From assembly GCA_033717875.1 (NCBI GenBank), contig JADDKJ010000011.1:24950-88949 (forward strand): a stretch of DNA of 64,000 nucleotides, written 5' to 3'. Origin of the DNA: SBBG01 sp033717875 (GTDB lineage: Bacteria > Pseudomonadota > Gammaproteobacteria > Ga0077554 > Ga007554). This document shows positions 9,184 to 17,872 of the stretch, piece by piece. A program made the translations under genes and the position numbers. A model generated the notes under the pieces. That model saw only the letters and a program-made list of their open reading frames with translations, made no database searches and was not told where the DNA came from. Position 1 is the first letter of the stretch. Every line of letters starts with the position of its first letter.

Positions 9184-9597
9184 TCAGGCGAAGGGATTCT
9201 CAACCTTCATCCCGTCTATGACTTGCCCATGCTGCAAATCCTCGGTCAACAGGCGGGCAACCCCTCCCGCCAGCGCCGTCTCTATGACCAAAGCATCCCA
9301 AAAGGAGAAACCGGACTTCCGGCATCGCCGAATCGCCGCTTGTATCAATGACACATCCACTTGCAACAAGGGCAAGGCGGCAAGATCCCGCACCGCCCTC
9401 TCGGCCACTTCGGCCGGCAGAGGTTGGGCGAGCTTGCGTGTGACGGCCACATAGAATTCCTGGAGCACCTGGGTACTCAGAGTGGCGCGCCCCTCGCCCA
9501 CTTCCTGCCTGAGCAAAGCCTGTGCCTTGGCCTTTTTCTCCGGCGCGTCTTCGTCGAAGAGATAAACCAGCACATTGGTGTCGAAAAACGAGCGCAT
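9184..9597 (-). CDS. PIN-domain toxin, VapC-like
   Basis: About 137 residues from the ATG at 9597 (MRSFFDTNVLVYLFDED); the longer in-frame start would run into the antitoxin gene. PIN acidic residues are present: Asp in FFDTNVL, Glu in LQEFYVAV, Asp in SFWDALVIE and Glu-Asp in LLTEDLQHG. PIN toxins of this class are Mg-dependent RNases. The start lies 2 nt after the antitoxin stop, a standard toxin-antitoxin layout. Confidence 0.87.
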   Translation of the reverse strand: MRSFFDTNVLVYLFDEDAPEKKAKAQALLRQEVGEGRATLSTQVLQEFYVAVTRKLAQPLPAEVAERAVRDLAALPLLQVDVSLIQAAIRRCRKSGFSFWDALVIETALAGGVARLLTEDLQHGQVIDGMKVENPFA

Positions 9598-9599
9598 TT

Positions 9600-9830
9600 T
9601 CAACGCTCGTGCAGCGATTCCCGCGTCCAGCGTCTTCCGCCGCACCGCGATTTCGACGCTCGGGAAAGCGCCAGCAGGTCAGATACCGCCTCTTCCTGTT
9701 CGCTGCGAGCGCCCGCGTAAGATTCCAGAAACGCCCTCAACACAGCATTAACTGATGTACCCTGGGTCAGCGCGCGCATGCGCGCTTTCTTCAGCGTGTC
9801 GTCATCTATGGTGATCGTCAGGTTGCTCAT
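9600..9830 (-). CDS. ribbon-helix-helix antitoxin for the PIN toxin
   Basis: About 76 residues from the ATG at 9830 (MSNLTITIDDDTLKKAR), which has GAGGA upstream. The N-terminal beta strand plus two helices (about 2-45) match RHH/CopG-type DNA-binding antitoxins; the basic C-terminal tail would wrap the toxin. It should neutralise the PIN toxin encoded immediately downstream and repress the operon through the palindrome at 9841-9871. Confidence 0.82.
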   Translation of the reverse strand: MSNLTITIDDDTLKKARMRALTQGTSVNAVLRAFLESYAGARSEQEEAVSDLLALSRASKSRCGGRRWTRESLHER

Positions 9831-9840
9831 ATGAGTATTC

Positions 9841-9871
9841 CTCGTGTTACACGGTTTCAGTGTAGCACGAG
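9841..9871. promoter_or_regulatory. palindromic operator of the toxin-antitoxin pair
   Basis: CTCGTGTTACAC - 7 nt - GTGTAGCACGAG: a 12-bp inverted repeat with one mismatch, ending 10 bp upstream of the antitoxin start. Position and symmetry fit autoregulation by an RHH antitoxin. The ribosome site GAGGA overlaps its proximal arm. Confidence 0.7.
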
Positions 9872-9898
9872 AAACTACACGATCCAACTCGCCTGCAC

Positions 9899-10354
9899 TC
9901 ACCGCACATCCAGCAACTCCACATCAAAGATCAGCGTGGCATTCGGCGGAATGACACCGCCCGCGCCGCGTGAGCCGTAGGCCATGTCGGGTGGAATGAC
10001 GAGCGTGCGCTGACCGCCGACCTTCATACCGGTCACGCCCTGGTCCCACCCTTTGATGACCTGCCCCATGCCAAGCGGAAAATCGAACGGCTGGCCGCGG
10101 TCGCGCGAACTGTCGAATTTGGCGCCTCGATGGCTGGCGGCCTTGGGATCATATAGCCAGCCGGTGTAATGAACGACGACCAGCTTGCCGCTCACGGCCT
10201 CTTTGCCCGTGCCGGCCTTGACGTCGGTCTTCACCAGTTGGGTAATGGCTGCTTCTGTCATGGATGATTTTCCTTGTTTTGCGCTTTCCGCGGAAGCGGC
10301 GCTATTCATACCTAAAACCAGCATAACGGCGGCGAAGACTGCCCTTTTTTTCAT
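9899..10354 (-). CDS. exported FKBP-type peptidyl-prolyl isomerase
   Basis: About 151 residues from the ATG at 10354 (MKKRAVFAAVMLVLG), giving a signal peptide that ends near AASA. One FKBP domain covers about 40-150, with the family blocks VVVHYTGWLYD, GQPFDFPLGMGQVIKGWDQGV and MAYGSRGAGGVIPPNATLIFDVELLDV. It should catalyse proline isomerisation in the periplasm. It follows the small membrane-protein gene by 13 nt and is probably co-transcribed with it. Confidence 0.92.
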   Translation of the reverse strand: MKKRAVFAAVMLVLGMNSAASAESAKQGKSSMTEAAITQLVKTDVKAGTGKEAVSGKLVVVHYTGWLYDPKAASHRGAKFDSSRDRGQPFDFPLGMGQVIKGWDQGVTGMKVGGQRTLVIPPDMAYGSRGAGGVIPPNATLIFDVELLDVR

Positions 10355-10367
10355 ACGTCGAAAACTC

Positions 10368-10787
10368 CTATTGGTTTGGAACATTTACCGATACGGCATC
10401 CGGCTCCACCAGCAAGGCGCCGGTCACCAGCGCCAGCGCCCTGATCACCAAAATGCCCTTGCCCTGGCCACGATGCTCAATGCGCGCCTCCACATCACCG
10501 CGCAGCAGCTTCCGCCCGGCCTGAATCTGGAACACATACATGATATAAAGCGCGAGCACCATGATGAAATGCATCCAGACGAGAAAGGATGTGATGTCGC
10601 CGTGTTCGATCAGGCGGGTGTAGAAATCGCGGAACAAGTATAAATAGATCGGCAGCGCCAGATCAAAGCACATGACGACCACCATGGTCGAAATATGGAA
10701 GGTGCGGCGTTGCGGCCGGGCGAAGGCGGCAAGCATCAGCAGGTAGGTCAGGAATACGACGGCTACCGTTATGATTTTTTCTGTCAT
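10368..10787 (-). CDS. small polytopic membrane protein, function unknown
   Basis: About 139 residues from the ATG at 10787 (MTEKIITVAVVFLTYL). Four membrane helices are likely: about 5-25, 37-57, 72-95 and 112-130. I do not recognise the family with confidence; it has a general DUF420-like look. The start codon directly abuts the long palindrome at 10788-10965, whose arm provides GAGG 9 nt upstream as the only visible ribosome site. It appears co-transcribed with the FKBP gene. Confidence 0.65.
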   Translation of the reverse strand: MTEKIITVAVVFLTYLLMLAAFARPQRRTFHISTMVVVMCFDLALPIYLYLFRDFYTRLIEHGDITSFLVWMHFIMVLALYIMYVFQIQAGRKLLRGDVEARIEHRGQGKGILVIRALALVTGALLVEPDAVSVNVPNQ

Positions 10788-10965
10788 CCTAAAAACCTCG
10801 GTTGGAGCCGTAGCGAGAATGATTAAGGCGCTGAAGATGGGCGAGAAAATCGCAAAATATTCCGCAGCCGTAGCCATCCGCTACGGTGAGGATAGATTTT
10901 GCGATTTTCTCGCGCAGATTCGGTGCATTAGGCATTCGCAGTAGGCTCCAACCGTGGTTTTTAGG
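10788..10965. mobile_element. 178-bp long-palindrome element, copy 1
   Basis: Begins CCTAAAAACC and ends GGTTTTTAGG; nearly the whole length is self-complementary. Outer arm CGGTTGGAGCC pairs with GGCTCCAACCG; the inner arm GAGAAAATCGCAAAAT pairs with ATTTTGCGATTTTCTC; the apex is a CCGTAGC/GCTACGG hairpin. About 90% alike to copy 2 at 17873 and clearly related to copies 3 and 4. It sits between the ankyrin gene and the small membrane-protein gene. No clear target duplication is visible here. Confidence 0.85.
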
Positions 10966-10973
10966 ATTACCGG

Positions 10974-12836
10974 CTAACCAGAACTCCGCGCACCGGCAGC
11001 CTTGAGTAATTTCACTATTTCCGCGTAACCGTTGCTCTCCGCCTCCTTGAGGGCGTTCATGCCATTGCTGTTCATGGCGTTCACATCGGCACCGGCGCGC
11101 ACCAGCATTTGCACGATGTCGGCATGGCCGGCACGCACGGCGTAGATCAATGCGGTGGTGCCGGAGACGCCGAACACATTACCGCCGGAACCCGCTTCGG
11201 CGCCTTCGACGGCGTTCACATCCGCCTTGTTTTTCAGCAGCAACTCCACCAGCCTGGCGTTGCCGGCGGTCGATGCGACCATCAGCGGAGTGAGGCCCTC
11301 GACCGATCGGATGCCGGGATCGGCCTTGTGCTCCAGCAGCACCTGCGCAACGCCCAGATGACCGCGTTCCACCGCCCAGTAAAGAGCGGTCTTGCCGATG
11401 AAACCGCGCGTGTCCGGCAAGGCGCCAGCCTCCAGCAACACCCGCGCGACCTCGGCATGACCGAGCTGAGCGGCCCTCATCAGCACGGTGTTGCGGCCAA
11501 CGGCGCCCAGTGCGACGGTGAAGGAGCTGGCGCGGTTTTCCTTCTCCACCGCGTTGGGATCGGCATTCTTGTTCAGCAGCAGGCGCATGATGGTGGGATT
11601 GCCTTGTTCGGCGGCGACAAACAATGCGGTTTCGTTGCGGCGGTTGGCGCGGTTGACGTCCGCCCCTTGTTCGAGCAGGTAACGCACGGTCTCGGCATGA
11701 CCCCGGCGCACGGCGACGATCAACGCCGTATCGCCACGCGCGGCGGCTTCCACCACCTCTTCGTCACCCAGCGGGACGCGGACGGCCGACATGGCCCATT
11801 CGCGCAGCCCGTCGGGAATGGCGTTGACCTTGGCGCCGTTCTCGACCAGTGACTTGACGACATCGGTATAACCGCCCAGCGACGCCACCAGCAAGGGCGT
11901 CAAGCCCAGGGTGTTCTTGACATTGGCCCGCGCGCCAGCCTCGAACAACTGGCGCACTTTCGGCGCATCGCCATTTTTCGATGCCTTGATCAGCGCATCG
12001 TCCAGACTCAGCCCGGCATAGACCGCTTCCCTGCGCGCACCGGCCTGCTTCAGGCTATGCGCGATATCGGCATACTGATTGCGCTCGGCGATGTTCAGCG
12101 GCGTATGACCGTGGGTGTTGCTGGCATTGGGATCGGCGCCTTTGGCGAGCAGCGCATCGGTGATGGCCAACCATGGCCCGTCGGCCGCCAGCAGGCCGTG
12201 TTTCGCGGCGTACATCAGCGGCGTGTAACCGCTGTCGCCCGCCGAAATGGGAAGCGTGTTGGCCACGTTGGGGTTCGCCCCCGCCGCCAGCAGCGTCTCC
12301 GTCAGACGCAGATTGCCGTATTGCACCGCCGGAAAGAGCGCCGTTTCTCCTCGATTATTTCTGGCGTTCACGTCGGCCTTGGCCTTGAGCAGGGTTTTGG
12401 TGATCTCGATATTACCTTTCGCTACGGCGCCCATCAGCGCGGTATTGCCCGAGCTGTTGACGGCATTCACATCCGCGCCCGCTTTCAGCAGCAGGTCGGT
12501 CATTTCCCACTGGCCGGCGGTGGCGGCGGCGATCAGCGCCGTGTTACCGGAGCTATCCTTGGCGTTCACATCCACGCCGCGATCGAGCATGTAGCGCACG
12601 ACACTCTCGTGACCATAGGTCGCGGCCAGCACCAGACGGTCAGGACTCAGGGCATCGCCGGGAATGGCGGCGGGCGGAGGGGCGGTGGATCCCGGTGGTT
12701 GCGGCGCGGCGGTGGGGATCGGCTCCTCCGCCATCACGGGCATGATGCCCGCGCAAAGAATCGCACTCATGCCGCATAACAGCAGGCGGTTTCCCCTCCA
12801 CAGCGACAGCGCCACTTTATTGTGATGCATGGCCAC
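10974..12836 (-). CDS. exported ankyrin-repeat protein
   Basis: 620 residues: a signal peptide (about 1-36, ending PVMAEE), a Pro/Ala-rich linker (37-60), then about 15 ankyrin repeats to the C-terminus, many with the canonical G-T-A-L-x-x-A and ADVNA phrases. Ankyrin arrays bind protein partners, and the signal peptide places this one in the periplasm. The spacing between repeats 8 and 9 is longer (about 345-380), splitting the array in two. No enzymatic domain is seen. The partner is unknown. Confidence 0.88.
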   Translation of the reverse strand: MAMHHNKVALSLWRGNRLLLCGMSAILCAGIMPVMAEEPIPTAAPQPPGSTAPPPAAIPGDALSPDRLVLAATYGHESVVRYMLDRGVDVNAKDSSGNTALIAAATAGQWEMTDLLLKAGADVNAVNSSGNTALMGAVAKGNIEITKTLLKAKADVNARNNRGETALFPAVQYGNLRLTETLLAAGANPNVANTLPISAGDSGYTPLMYAAKHGLLAADGPWLAITDALLAKGADPNASNTHGHTPLNIAERNQYADIAHSLKQAGARREAVYAGLSLDDALIKASKNGDAPKVRQLFEAGARANVKNTLGLTPLLVASLGGYTDVVKSLVENGAKVNAIPDGLREWAMSAVRVPLGDEEVVEAAARGDTALIVAVRRGHAETVRYLLEQGADVNRANRRNETALFVAAEQGNPTIMRLLLNKNADPNAVEKENRASSFTVALGAVGRNTVLMRAAQLGHAEVARVLLEAGALPDTRGFIGKTALYWAVERGHLGVAQVLLEHKADPGIRSVEGLTPLMVASTAGNARLVELLLKNKADVNAVEGAEAGSGGNVFGVSGTTALIYAVRAGHADIVQMLVRAGADVNAMNSNGMNALKEAESNGYAEIVKLLKAAGARSSG

Positions 12837-12961
12837 CCTCCCACCCTATTTTGAGAATGTAATTGTTTTTGATTGATTGCTTTTCAGGAATCCAAATACT
12901 TCAGCGCACAACTCAACAATGAACATACTTGACAACGCGGCGTTTGCCAAGCGCTACTTCG

Positions 12962-13681
12962 TCAATTGACGGTCAATTTCCTCCACAAGCAATTCCCCCC
13001 GCTCTCCTTGTCGATGGCATCCAGTCGCCGCTCGTGCGCCGCCAGCTCGTCCTCCGCCGCGCGAACGACACGCAACCGCGGCCGTTGCGCATCGAATTTG
13101 CGAGCCGCCTTGCTGGAGACGGCGAGCCTGCTTTGCGCGTCTTCCAGCGACAGGGTGACCTGGCCGCCGGTCATCGCCAGATAGACATCGGCGAGGATCT
13201 CGGCGTCCAGCAGCGCGCCGTGAAGATCGCGGTGACTGTTGTCGATGCTGTAACGCTTGCACAGGGCGTCGAGATTGTTCTTCTGGCCCGGATGCAGTTG
13301 ACGCGCCAGCGCCAGGGTATCGACCACCCCGCAATGATCGGCGATCGCCCCCCACGATGGCCCCAGCATCCTGAACTCGTGGTTGATGAAGCCAACATCG
13401 AACGGCGCATTGTGGATGATCAGCTCGGCGCCCTTGATGAAGCCGAGAAACGCTTCCGCCACATCGGCGAAGCGCGGCTTGTCGGCCAGAAATTCATTGC
13501 GGATGCCATGCACCTCCAGCGCGCCGGCGTCGATCTCGCGATCGGGTTGCAGGTATTGGTGGTAATGATTGCCGGTAAGACGCCGGTTGACCAGCTCCAC
13601 GCAGCCGATTTCGATGATGCGATGCCCATCAGCCGGCTCCAGGCCGGTGGTTTCGGTATCCAGTACGATTTGTCTCATCAA
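12962..13681 (-). CDS. dnaQ: DNA polymerase III epsilon subunit (3'-5' exonuclease)
   Basis: 239 residues, the proofreading subunit of the replicase. DEDD exonuclease motifs are intact: DTETTG (8-13), HNAPFDVGFINHEF (about 92-105) and HGALLDAEILADVY (about 154-167) with the catalytic His and Asp. The C-terminal tail (about 185-239) would contact the alpha subunit. It overlaps the rnhA stop by 4 nt; the rnhA-dnaQ pair is conserved in gammaproteobacteria. Confidence 0.96.
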   Translation of the reverse strand: MMRQIVLDTETTGLEPADGHRIIEIGCVELVNRRLTGNHYHQYLQPDREIDAGALEVHGIRNEFLADKPRFADVAEAFLGFIKGAELIIHNAPFDVGFINHEFRMLGPSWGAIADHCGVVDTLALARQLHPGQKNNLDALCKRYSIDNSHRDLHGALLDAEILADVYLAMTGGQVTLSLEDAQSRLAVSSKAARKFDAQRPRLRVVRAAEDELAAHERRLDAIDKESGGNCLWRKLTVN

Positions 13682-14148
13682 TTCCTCACCTTTCTGGCAG
13701 CCGCCGGCAGCATCTCATCGATGGCGCGGTTGGCAAGCTGGTCGGCTAGTTCATTCTCCGGGTGCCCGGTGTGACCGCGCACCCAATGCCATTCGACATG
13801 GTGCCGGACGCTGGCGGCCTCCAACCTCTGCCACAGATCGGCGTTCTTCACCGGCTCCCGGCCGGCGGTCTTCCAGCCACGCCGCTTCCAGTTCGCCAGC
13901 CACTCGGTGATTCCCTTTTTCACATACTCGGAATCGGTGGTCAAGCTCACCTTGCAAGAGCGCTTCAGCGACTCCAGCGCCATGATCGCCGCCATCAGTT
14001 CCATACGGTTATTGGTGGTCATCGGCTCGCCGCCATACAGCGTCTTCTCATGGCCCTTGTAACGCAGCACCGCGCCCCAACCCCCGGGGCCGGGATTGCC
14101 ACGGCAAGCGCCGTCGGTGAAAATTTCCACTACTTCAGACACGGCCAC
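13678..14148 (-). CDS. rnhA: ribonuclease HI
   Basis: 156 residues. It cleaves RNA in RNA-DNA hybrids. The catalytic set is visible: Asp in FTDGACRGNPGPGGWG, Glu in NNRMELMAAI, Asp in LTTDSEYV and the HxxxN...D of WVRGHTGHPENELADQLA. The start is GTG with GAGG 4 nt upstream. That ribosome site ends exactly where the palindromic element at 14157 begins. Confidence 0.97.
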   Translation of the reverse strand: MAVSEVVEIFTDGACRGNPGPGGWGAVLRYKGHEKTLYGGEPMTTNNRMELMAAIMALESLKRSCKVSLTTDSEYVKKGITEWLANWKRRGWKTAGREPVKNADLWQRLEAASVRHHVEWHWVRGHTGHPENELADQLANRAIDEMLPAAARKVRN

Positions 14149-14156
14149 TGTTCCTC

Positions 14157-14299
14157 AGAACCTGTTCAAGATCTCGATCAAGGGATGTAGCGCAAGGCGA
14201 AAGTGGCCGAAAAAGCGGAGCATATACGGAGTATGTGAGCATTTTGAGGACACTTTCAACGCCGCGATGCGCCCTTTAGCGAGATCTTGAACTGGTTCT
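14157..14299. mobile_element. 143-bp variable-arm palindrome (second family), copy 1
   Basis: AGAACCTGTTCAAGATCTCG at the left pairs with CGAGATCTTGAACTGGTTCT at the right (one mismatch). Inside, CGAAAGTGGCC pairs with GGACACTTTC around an apex AGCATATACGGAGTATGTGAGC. The modules GATCAAGG, CAAGGCGAAA, AACGCCGC and CTTTAGC recur in the element at 40463-40559 with different outer arms. It separates rnhA from the methyltransferase and encodes the last residues of the latter. Confidence 0.75.
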
Positions 14300-15076
14300 C
14301 GCGCAAGGCCGCGCCGGAACACCGACAAGACTACGCCGCGGCCGCCAGCGCGGCTTGATCGGCGTCAAGGTCGTCACGCGCTTTTTCGCAACCACCATAT
14401 ACGCCCCGCTCAGCCTCGGCCACAAGCGGGCGCCTGCTTTTTCCATGAACGTCAACCTGCGCATCACCCCGTCCCGCTGCAAGGGCGGGCGAAAAAAATA
14501 TTGGCGCACCAGCACCACGTCGAACCCCAGCAAAGCCAGCCAGTCCTTGATGCGGATCAGCCCGAGAAATCGTCCCGACCAGGGCGGCGCGCCACGCCGC
14601 CTCAAGACCCACCGCCAGACACCCCACAAACTCCACGGGTTGAAGGCGAGCACGACGATATGCCCTTCGGCGATCAACACGCGCTCCGCCTCGCGCAACA
14701 CCTGATGAGGATCCGGCTCGAACTCCAGGGTGTGCGGCAAGACCACCACATCCACGCTGTCGGTAGCGATGGGCAGCTTGTCCGCGTAACCGCACACAGG
14801 GCTGAAAGGCATATCGTGCCGCGCGATATCCACATCCAGCACGATGCGATGAGAGATACGGCTGGCGGCGAGAAGGTCCTGGCCGTGAAAACAGCCTACT
14901 TGCAGTAGATGATAGCCAAACAGATCCGGCAACGCCTCGGCCAGATGACCACGCTCCAAGTCCAGGAGCAGCGCCCCCAGCCCGTGGCCATACCACGCCC
15001 GCAATTCTTCCCGGCTTTCCTGAAATTTGTTATGATCGGCCATCGATTTCGGTAGGTCTTCCATAAAAGTAAGCAT
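14276..15076 (-). CDS. SAM-dependent methyltransferase (YafS-like)
   Basis: 266 residues. A class I methyltransferase fold is suggested by LLQVGCFHGQDLL (motif I, about 56-68), DVDIARHDMPF, and VDVVVLPHTLEFEPDPHQVLREAERVLIAEGHIVVLAFNP (about 108-147). The neighbourhood gloB-methyltransferase-rnhA-dnaQ matches the yafS locus; the substrate is not known. The final eight or so residues are encoded inside the palindromic element at 14157-14299, so the native C-terminus has probably been replaced. Confidence 0.82.
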   Translation of the reverse strand: MLTFMEDLPKSMADHNKFQESREELRAWYGHGLGALLLDLERGHLAEALPDLFGYHLLQVGCFHGQDLLAASRISHRIVLDVDIARHDMPFSPVCGYADKLPIATDSVDVVVLPHTLEFEPDPHQVLREAERVLIAEGHIVVLAFNPWSLWGVWRWVLRRRGAPPWSGRFLGLIRIKDWLALLGFDVVLVRQYFFRPPLQRDGVMRRLTFMEKAGARLWPRLSGAYMVVAKKRVTTLTPIKPRWRPRRSLVGVPARPCARTSSRSR

Positions 15077-15114
15077 AACCTGCTTCCCTTTCGCCGTACC
15101 AGACTTTCCTGCGC

Positions 15115-15906
15115 ATGAGCAACCTAAACGTACTCGCCGTTCCGGCTTTCACGGACAATTATATCTGGCTGATTTGCAATGAAGAAAAGGACAAGCTCTG
15201 CCACCGCGCCGCCATTGTCGACCCCGGCGACGCCGAACCGGTGATCGACACCCTGAGCGAACTTTCGATTACCCCGACCGCCATCCTGATCACCCATCAT
15301 CACAGCGATCACATCGGCGGCGTAAGCATCGTGGCGGAGCGCTACTCCATCCCGGTGTATGGCCCGGCGCGGGAACGCATTGCCGGCATCACTCATCCAT
15401 TACGTGACGGCGATCACATCATCCTCCCGGGAAAAAATATAAAATTCAGCATCATGGACATACCCGGCCACACCGCCGGGCATATCGCGTATTACGGACA
15501 CGGCACGCTGTTTTGCGGCGATACCTTGTTTGGCGCGGGGTCTGGACGGCTGTTCGAAGGAACCGCCGCCCAGATGCACCACTCACTCAAGAAAATCGCC
15601 GCGCTGCCGAAAAATACTCTTGTCTACTGCGCGCACGAATACACCCTCGCCAATCTGCGTTTTGCCATGAGGGTGGAACCGGGTAACCCCGATATCCGGG
15701 CGCGCATGCTGGAGGCCGAACGCTGCTGGGCGCACGGCCAACCGACCGTCCCGTCGGCACTGGAACTGGAACTGCGCACCAACCCCTTTCTGCGCTGCCA
15801 CGTTCCCGAAGTGATTGAGGCGGCAGAGAATTTTTCAGGAAAGCGGCTTGCTTCAGAAGAAGAGGTGTTTGCCGTGATACGCTATTGGAAGGATAGTCTG
15901 GATTAA
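15115..15906 (+). CDS. gloB: hydroxyacylglutathione hydrolase (glyoxalase II)
   Basis: 263 residues. It hydrolyses S-lactoylglutathione to lactate and glutathione in methylglyoxal detoxification. The metallo-beta-lactamase motif THHHSDHIGG (60-69) supplies the dinuclear metal site; further ligands appear in DIPGHTAGHIAY and FCGDTLFGAGSGRLFEGT, and the substrate-binding HACSAYT region is represented by VYCAHEYTLANLRFA. It is divergent from the methyltransferase gene. Confidence 0.96.
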   Translation: MSNLNVLAVPAFTDNYIWLICNEEKDKLCHRAAIVDPGDAEPVIDTLSELSITPTAILITHHHSDHIGGVSIVAERYSIPVYGPARERIAGITHPLRDGDHIILPGKNIKFSIMDIPGHTAGHIAYYGHGTLFCGDTLFGAGSGRLFEGTAAQMHHSLKKIAALPKNTLVYCAHEYTLANLRFAMRVEPGNPDIRARMLEAERCWAHGQPTVPSALELELRTNPFLRCHVPEVIEAAENFSGKRLASEEEVFAVIRYWKDSLD

Positions 15907-15922
15907 CCACACCCTCACAAGG

Positions 15923-15963
15923 TATAATTCCGGCTTATGTAACCGGACTGGAGGAATCATGGA
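15923..15963 (+). promoter_or_regulatory. -10 element and ribosome site of mltD
   Basis: A perfect TATAAT at 15923-15928 lies 31 bp before the mltD start, with no convincing -35 box at the right distance. A small TCCGG/CCGGA stem and GGAGGA follow before the ATG at 15959. Confidence 0.45.
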
Positions 15964-17857
15964 TAAAAACATCAACCAGGCGCGCCGTTTCGCTGGTTTG
16001 TGCTTGTCCAGCGCCATCCTGCTCACTCTCGGCGGCTGCGCCACGCAGCAGGGAAAACTCCCCCTCGCCGATGCCCAATCCCCAAAAAAACCGCTCGCTC
16101 AAGCCGCCCCATTGAAGCCCGCGACAGCGATCGACGCCGCCGTCGTCAAGCCCGCGGCGGATCCGGCCACTTCCGCGAATGCTCTCGCCGAGGTGAAATT
16201 AGCAGACCTCTGGGGCCAGGTAGCCGCCCAATCCTCCGAAATCGAGCCCGCGCCGGTCACCCTCACCCCCCTGGCCGAAACGTCCCTGTCGCCTGCGGAA
16301 CGAGCGGCGCGGATACTGGCGCAGGAAAAGGGGAAAACCGTGGCAGCACCACTGCTGAGGAAGAAACCAGCGGCCGATGTCTCCACCCCGGCCACGGCAA
16401 AATCCAGCGCGCCGGACAATCGCGCGTCAAACGACATCTGGGATCGCATCCGCAACCGCTTCAGTTTGCCCGACCGCGACCACCCCCGGGTGGAGTCCAG
16501 CAAAAACTGGTACGCCTCGCGCCAGCAATACCTTGACCGCACCATTGAACGCGCCACCCCCTATCTGCACTACATCGTGGAAGAAATCGAGCGGCGCAAC
16601 ATGCCCTCCGAACTGGCGCTGCTGCCCATTGTGGAAAGCGCCTTCCAGCCGATGGCCAATTCACACGCAAAGGCTGCCGGCATCTGGCAATTCATCCCGT
16701 CCACGGCCCGAAATTACGGCCTGAAGCTGAACTGGTGGTATGACGGGCGGCGCGACATCCACGCCTCGACGCGCGCCGCGCTCGATTATCTGCAAAAACT
16801 GAACGTCATGTTCGGCGGCGACTGGCTGCTGGCGCTGGCCGCCTATAACGCCGGTGAAGGCGCCGTGATGCGCGCCGTCAACGCCAACGCCGCGGCAGGC
16901 AAACCCACCGATTTCTGGTCGCTGAAACTGCCCGTTGAAACCCAGGGTTATGTCCCCTGGCTATTGGCGATCACCGAAATCGTCGCCACACCGGAAAGCT
17001 ATGGCATCGCCCTCAAACCCGTGCCGGACAAGCCCTATCTGGTGCCGATCAACACCGGCAAGCAGATCGACCTGGCGCTGGCCGCCGAATTGGCCAACCT
17101 TCCCGTGGAAGAGCTTTACAAGCTCAACCCCGGCTTCAACCGCTGGGCCACCGACCCCGATGGACCGCACCACCTGCTGTTGCCCATCGACAAGGTGGAC
17201 AACTTCAAGACGAAACTCGACTCCCTGCCGGAGGAAAAACGCGTCGCCTGGACCCGCCATCGCGTCGAGAAGAAACAATCTCTCGGCTATATCGCGAGCG
17301 TCTATGGCACCACCGCCGACTTGCTGCGCCAGATCAACAAGCTGACCAGTAATGCCGTGCGCAAAGGCCAAGACTTGCTCATCCCGGTCGCCACCGCCAA
17401 GGATATGAACGACAGCGTCTTGCGTCTGGCGCAAAACACGCCACCACAGGCCAGCACCTCCTATGGTCATGAATCTGACGCCGATACGGCGGAAAAGAAG
17501 CTGACCCACACCGTGCGCCGCAGCGACACCCTGTGGAAAATCGCCCGCCAATACGGCGTCAACCCCCGGCAACTGGCGGCCTGGAACAACCTCACCCCGA
17601 AAGCCAAAGTCAGCGCCAGCCAGAGGTTGGTGATAAAAACCACCTCGTCCCGCCCCACCCGCCTCACCCTCAGCCGCGCCGCGCAAACGGAGAAAGCCGC
17701 CCTACGCCGCATCAGCTACAAGATACGTCCTGGCGACACTCTGACACGCATCGCCGATCGGTTTGATGTAAGCGTCAACGAACTACGCAAGTGGAATTCC
17801 GCCACCAAGGTGAACCATCTGAAACCGGGACAGAAATTGACGTTGGTGCTTAATTAA
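15959..17857 (+). CDS. mltD: membrane-bound lytic murein transglycosylase D with LysM domains
   Basis: 632 residues. A lipoprotein signal with lipobox LGGC (Cys27) leads into a disordered Ala/Pro-rich segment (30-160), then the lysozyme-like SLT domain (about 195-345) with catalytic Glu in PIVESAFQP and the AGIWQFIPSTARNYGL block. Three LysM-type peptidoglycan-binding modules follow (about 435-480, 515-560 and 580-632). It cleaves glycan strands to 1,6-anhydro products at the outer membrane. Located next to gloB, as in enterobacteria. Confidence 0.95.
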   Translation: MDKNINQARRFAGLCLSSAILLTLGGCATQQGKLPLADAQSPKKPLAQAAPLKPATAIDAAVVKPAADPATSANALAEVKLADLWGQVAAQSSEIEPAPVTLTPLAETSLSPAERAARILAQEKGKTVAAPLLRKKPAADVSTPATAKSSAPDNRASNDIWDRIRNRFSLPDRDHPRVESSKNWYASRQQYLDRTIERATPYLHYIVEEIERRNMPSELALLPIVESAFQPMANSHAKAAGIWQFIPSTARNYGLKLNWWYDGRRDIHASTRAALDYLQKLNVMFGGDWLLALAAYNAGEGAVMRAVNANAAAGKPTDFWSLKLPVETQGYVPWLLAITEIVATPESYGIALKPVPDKPYLVPINTGKQIDLALAAELANLPVEELYKLNPGFNRWATDPDGPHHLLLPIDKVDNFKTKLDSLPEEKRVAWTRHRVEKKQSLGYIASVYGTTADLLRQINKLTSNAVRKGQDLLIPVATAKDMNDSVLRLAQNTPPQASTSYGHESDADTAEKKLTHTVRRSDTLWKIARQYGVNPRQLAAWNNLTPKAKVSASQRLVIKTTSSRPTRLTLSRAAQTEKAALRRISYKIRPGDTLTRIADRFDVSVNELRKWNSATKVNHLKPGQKLTLVLN

Positions 17858-17872
17858 GGAAGCCTGCTTCAA

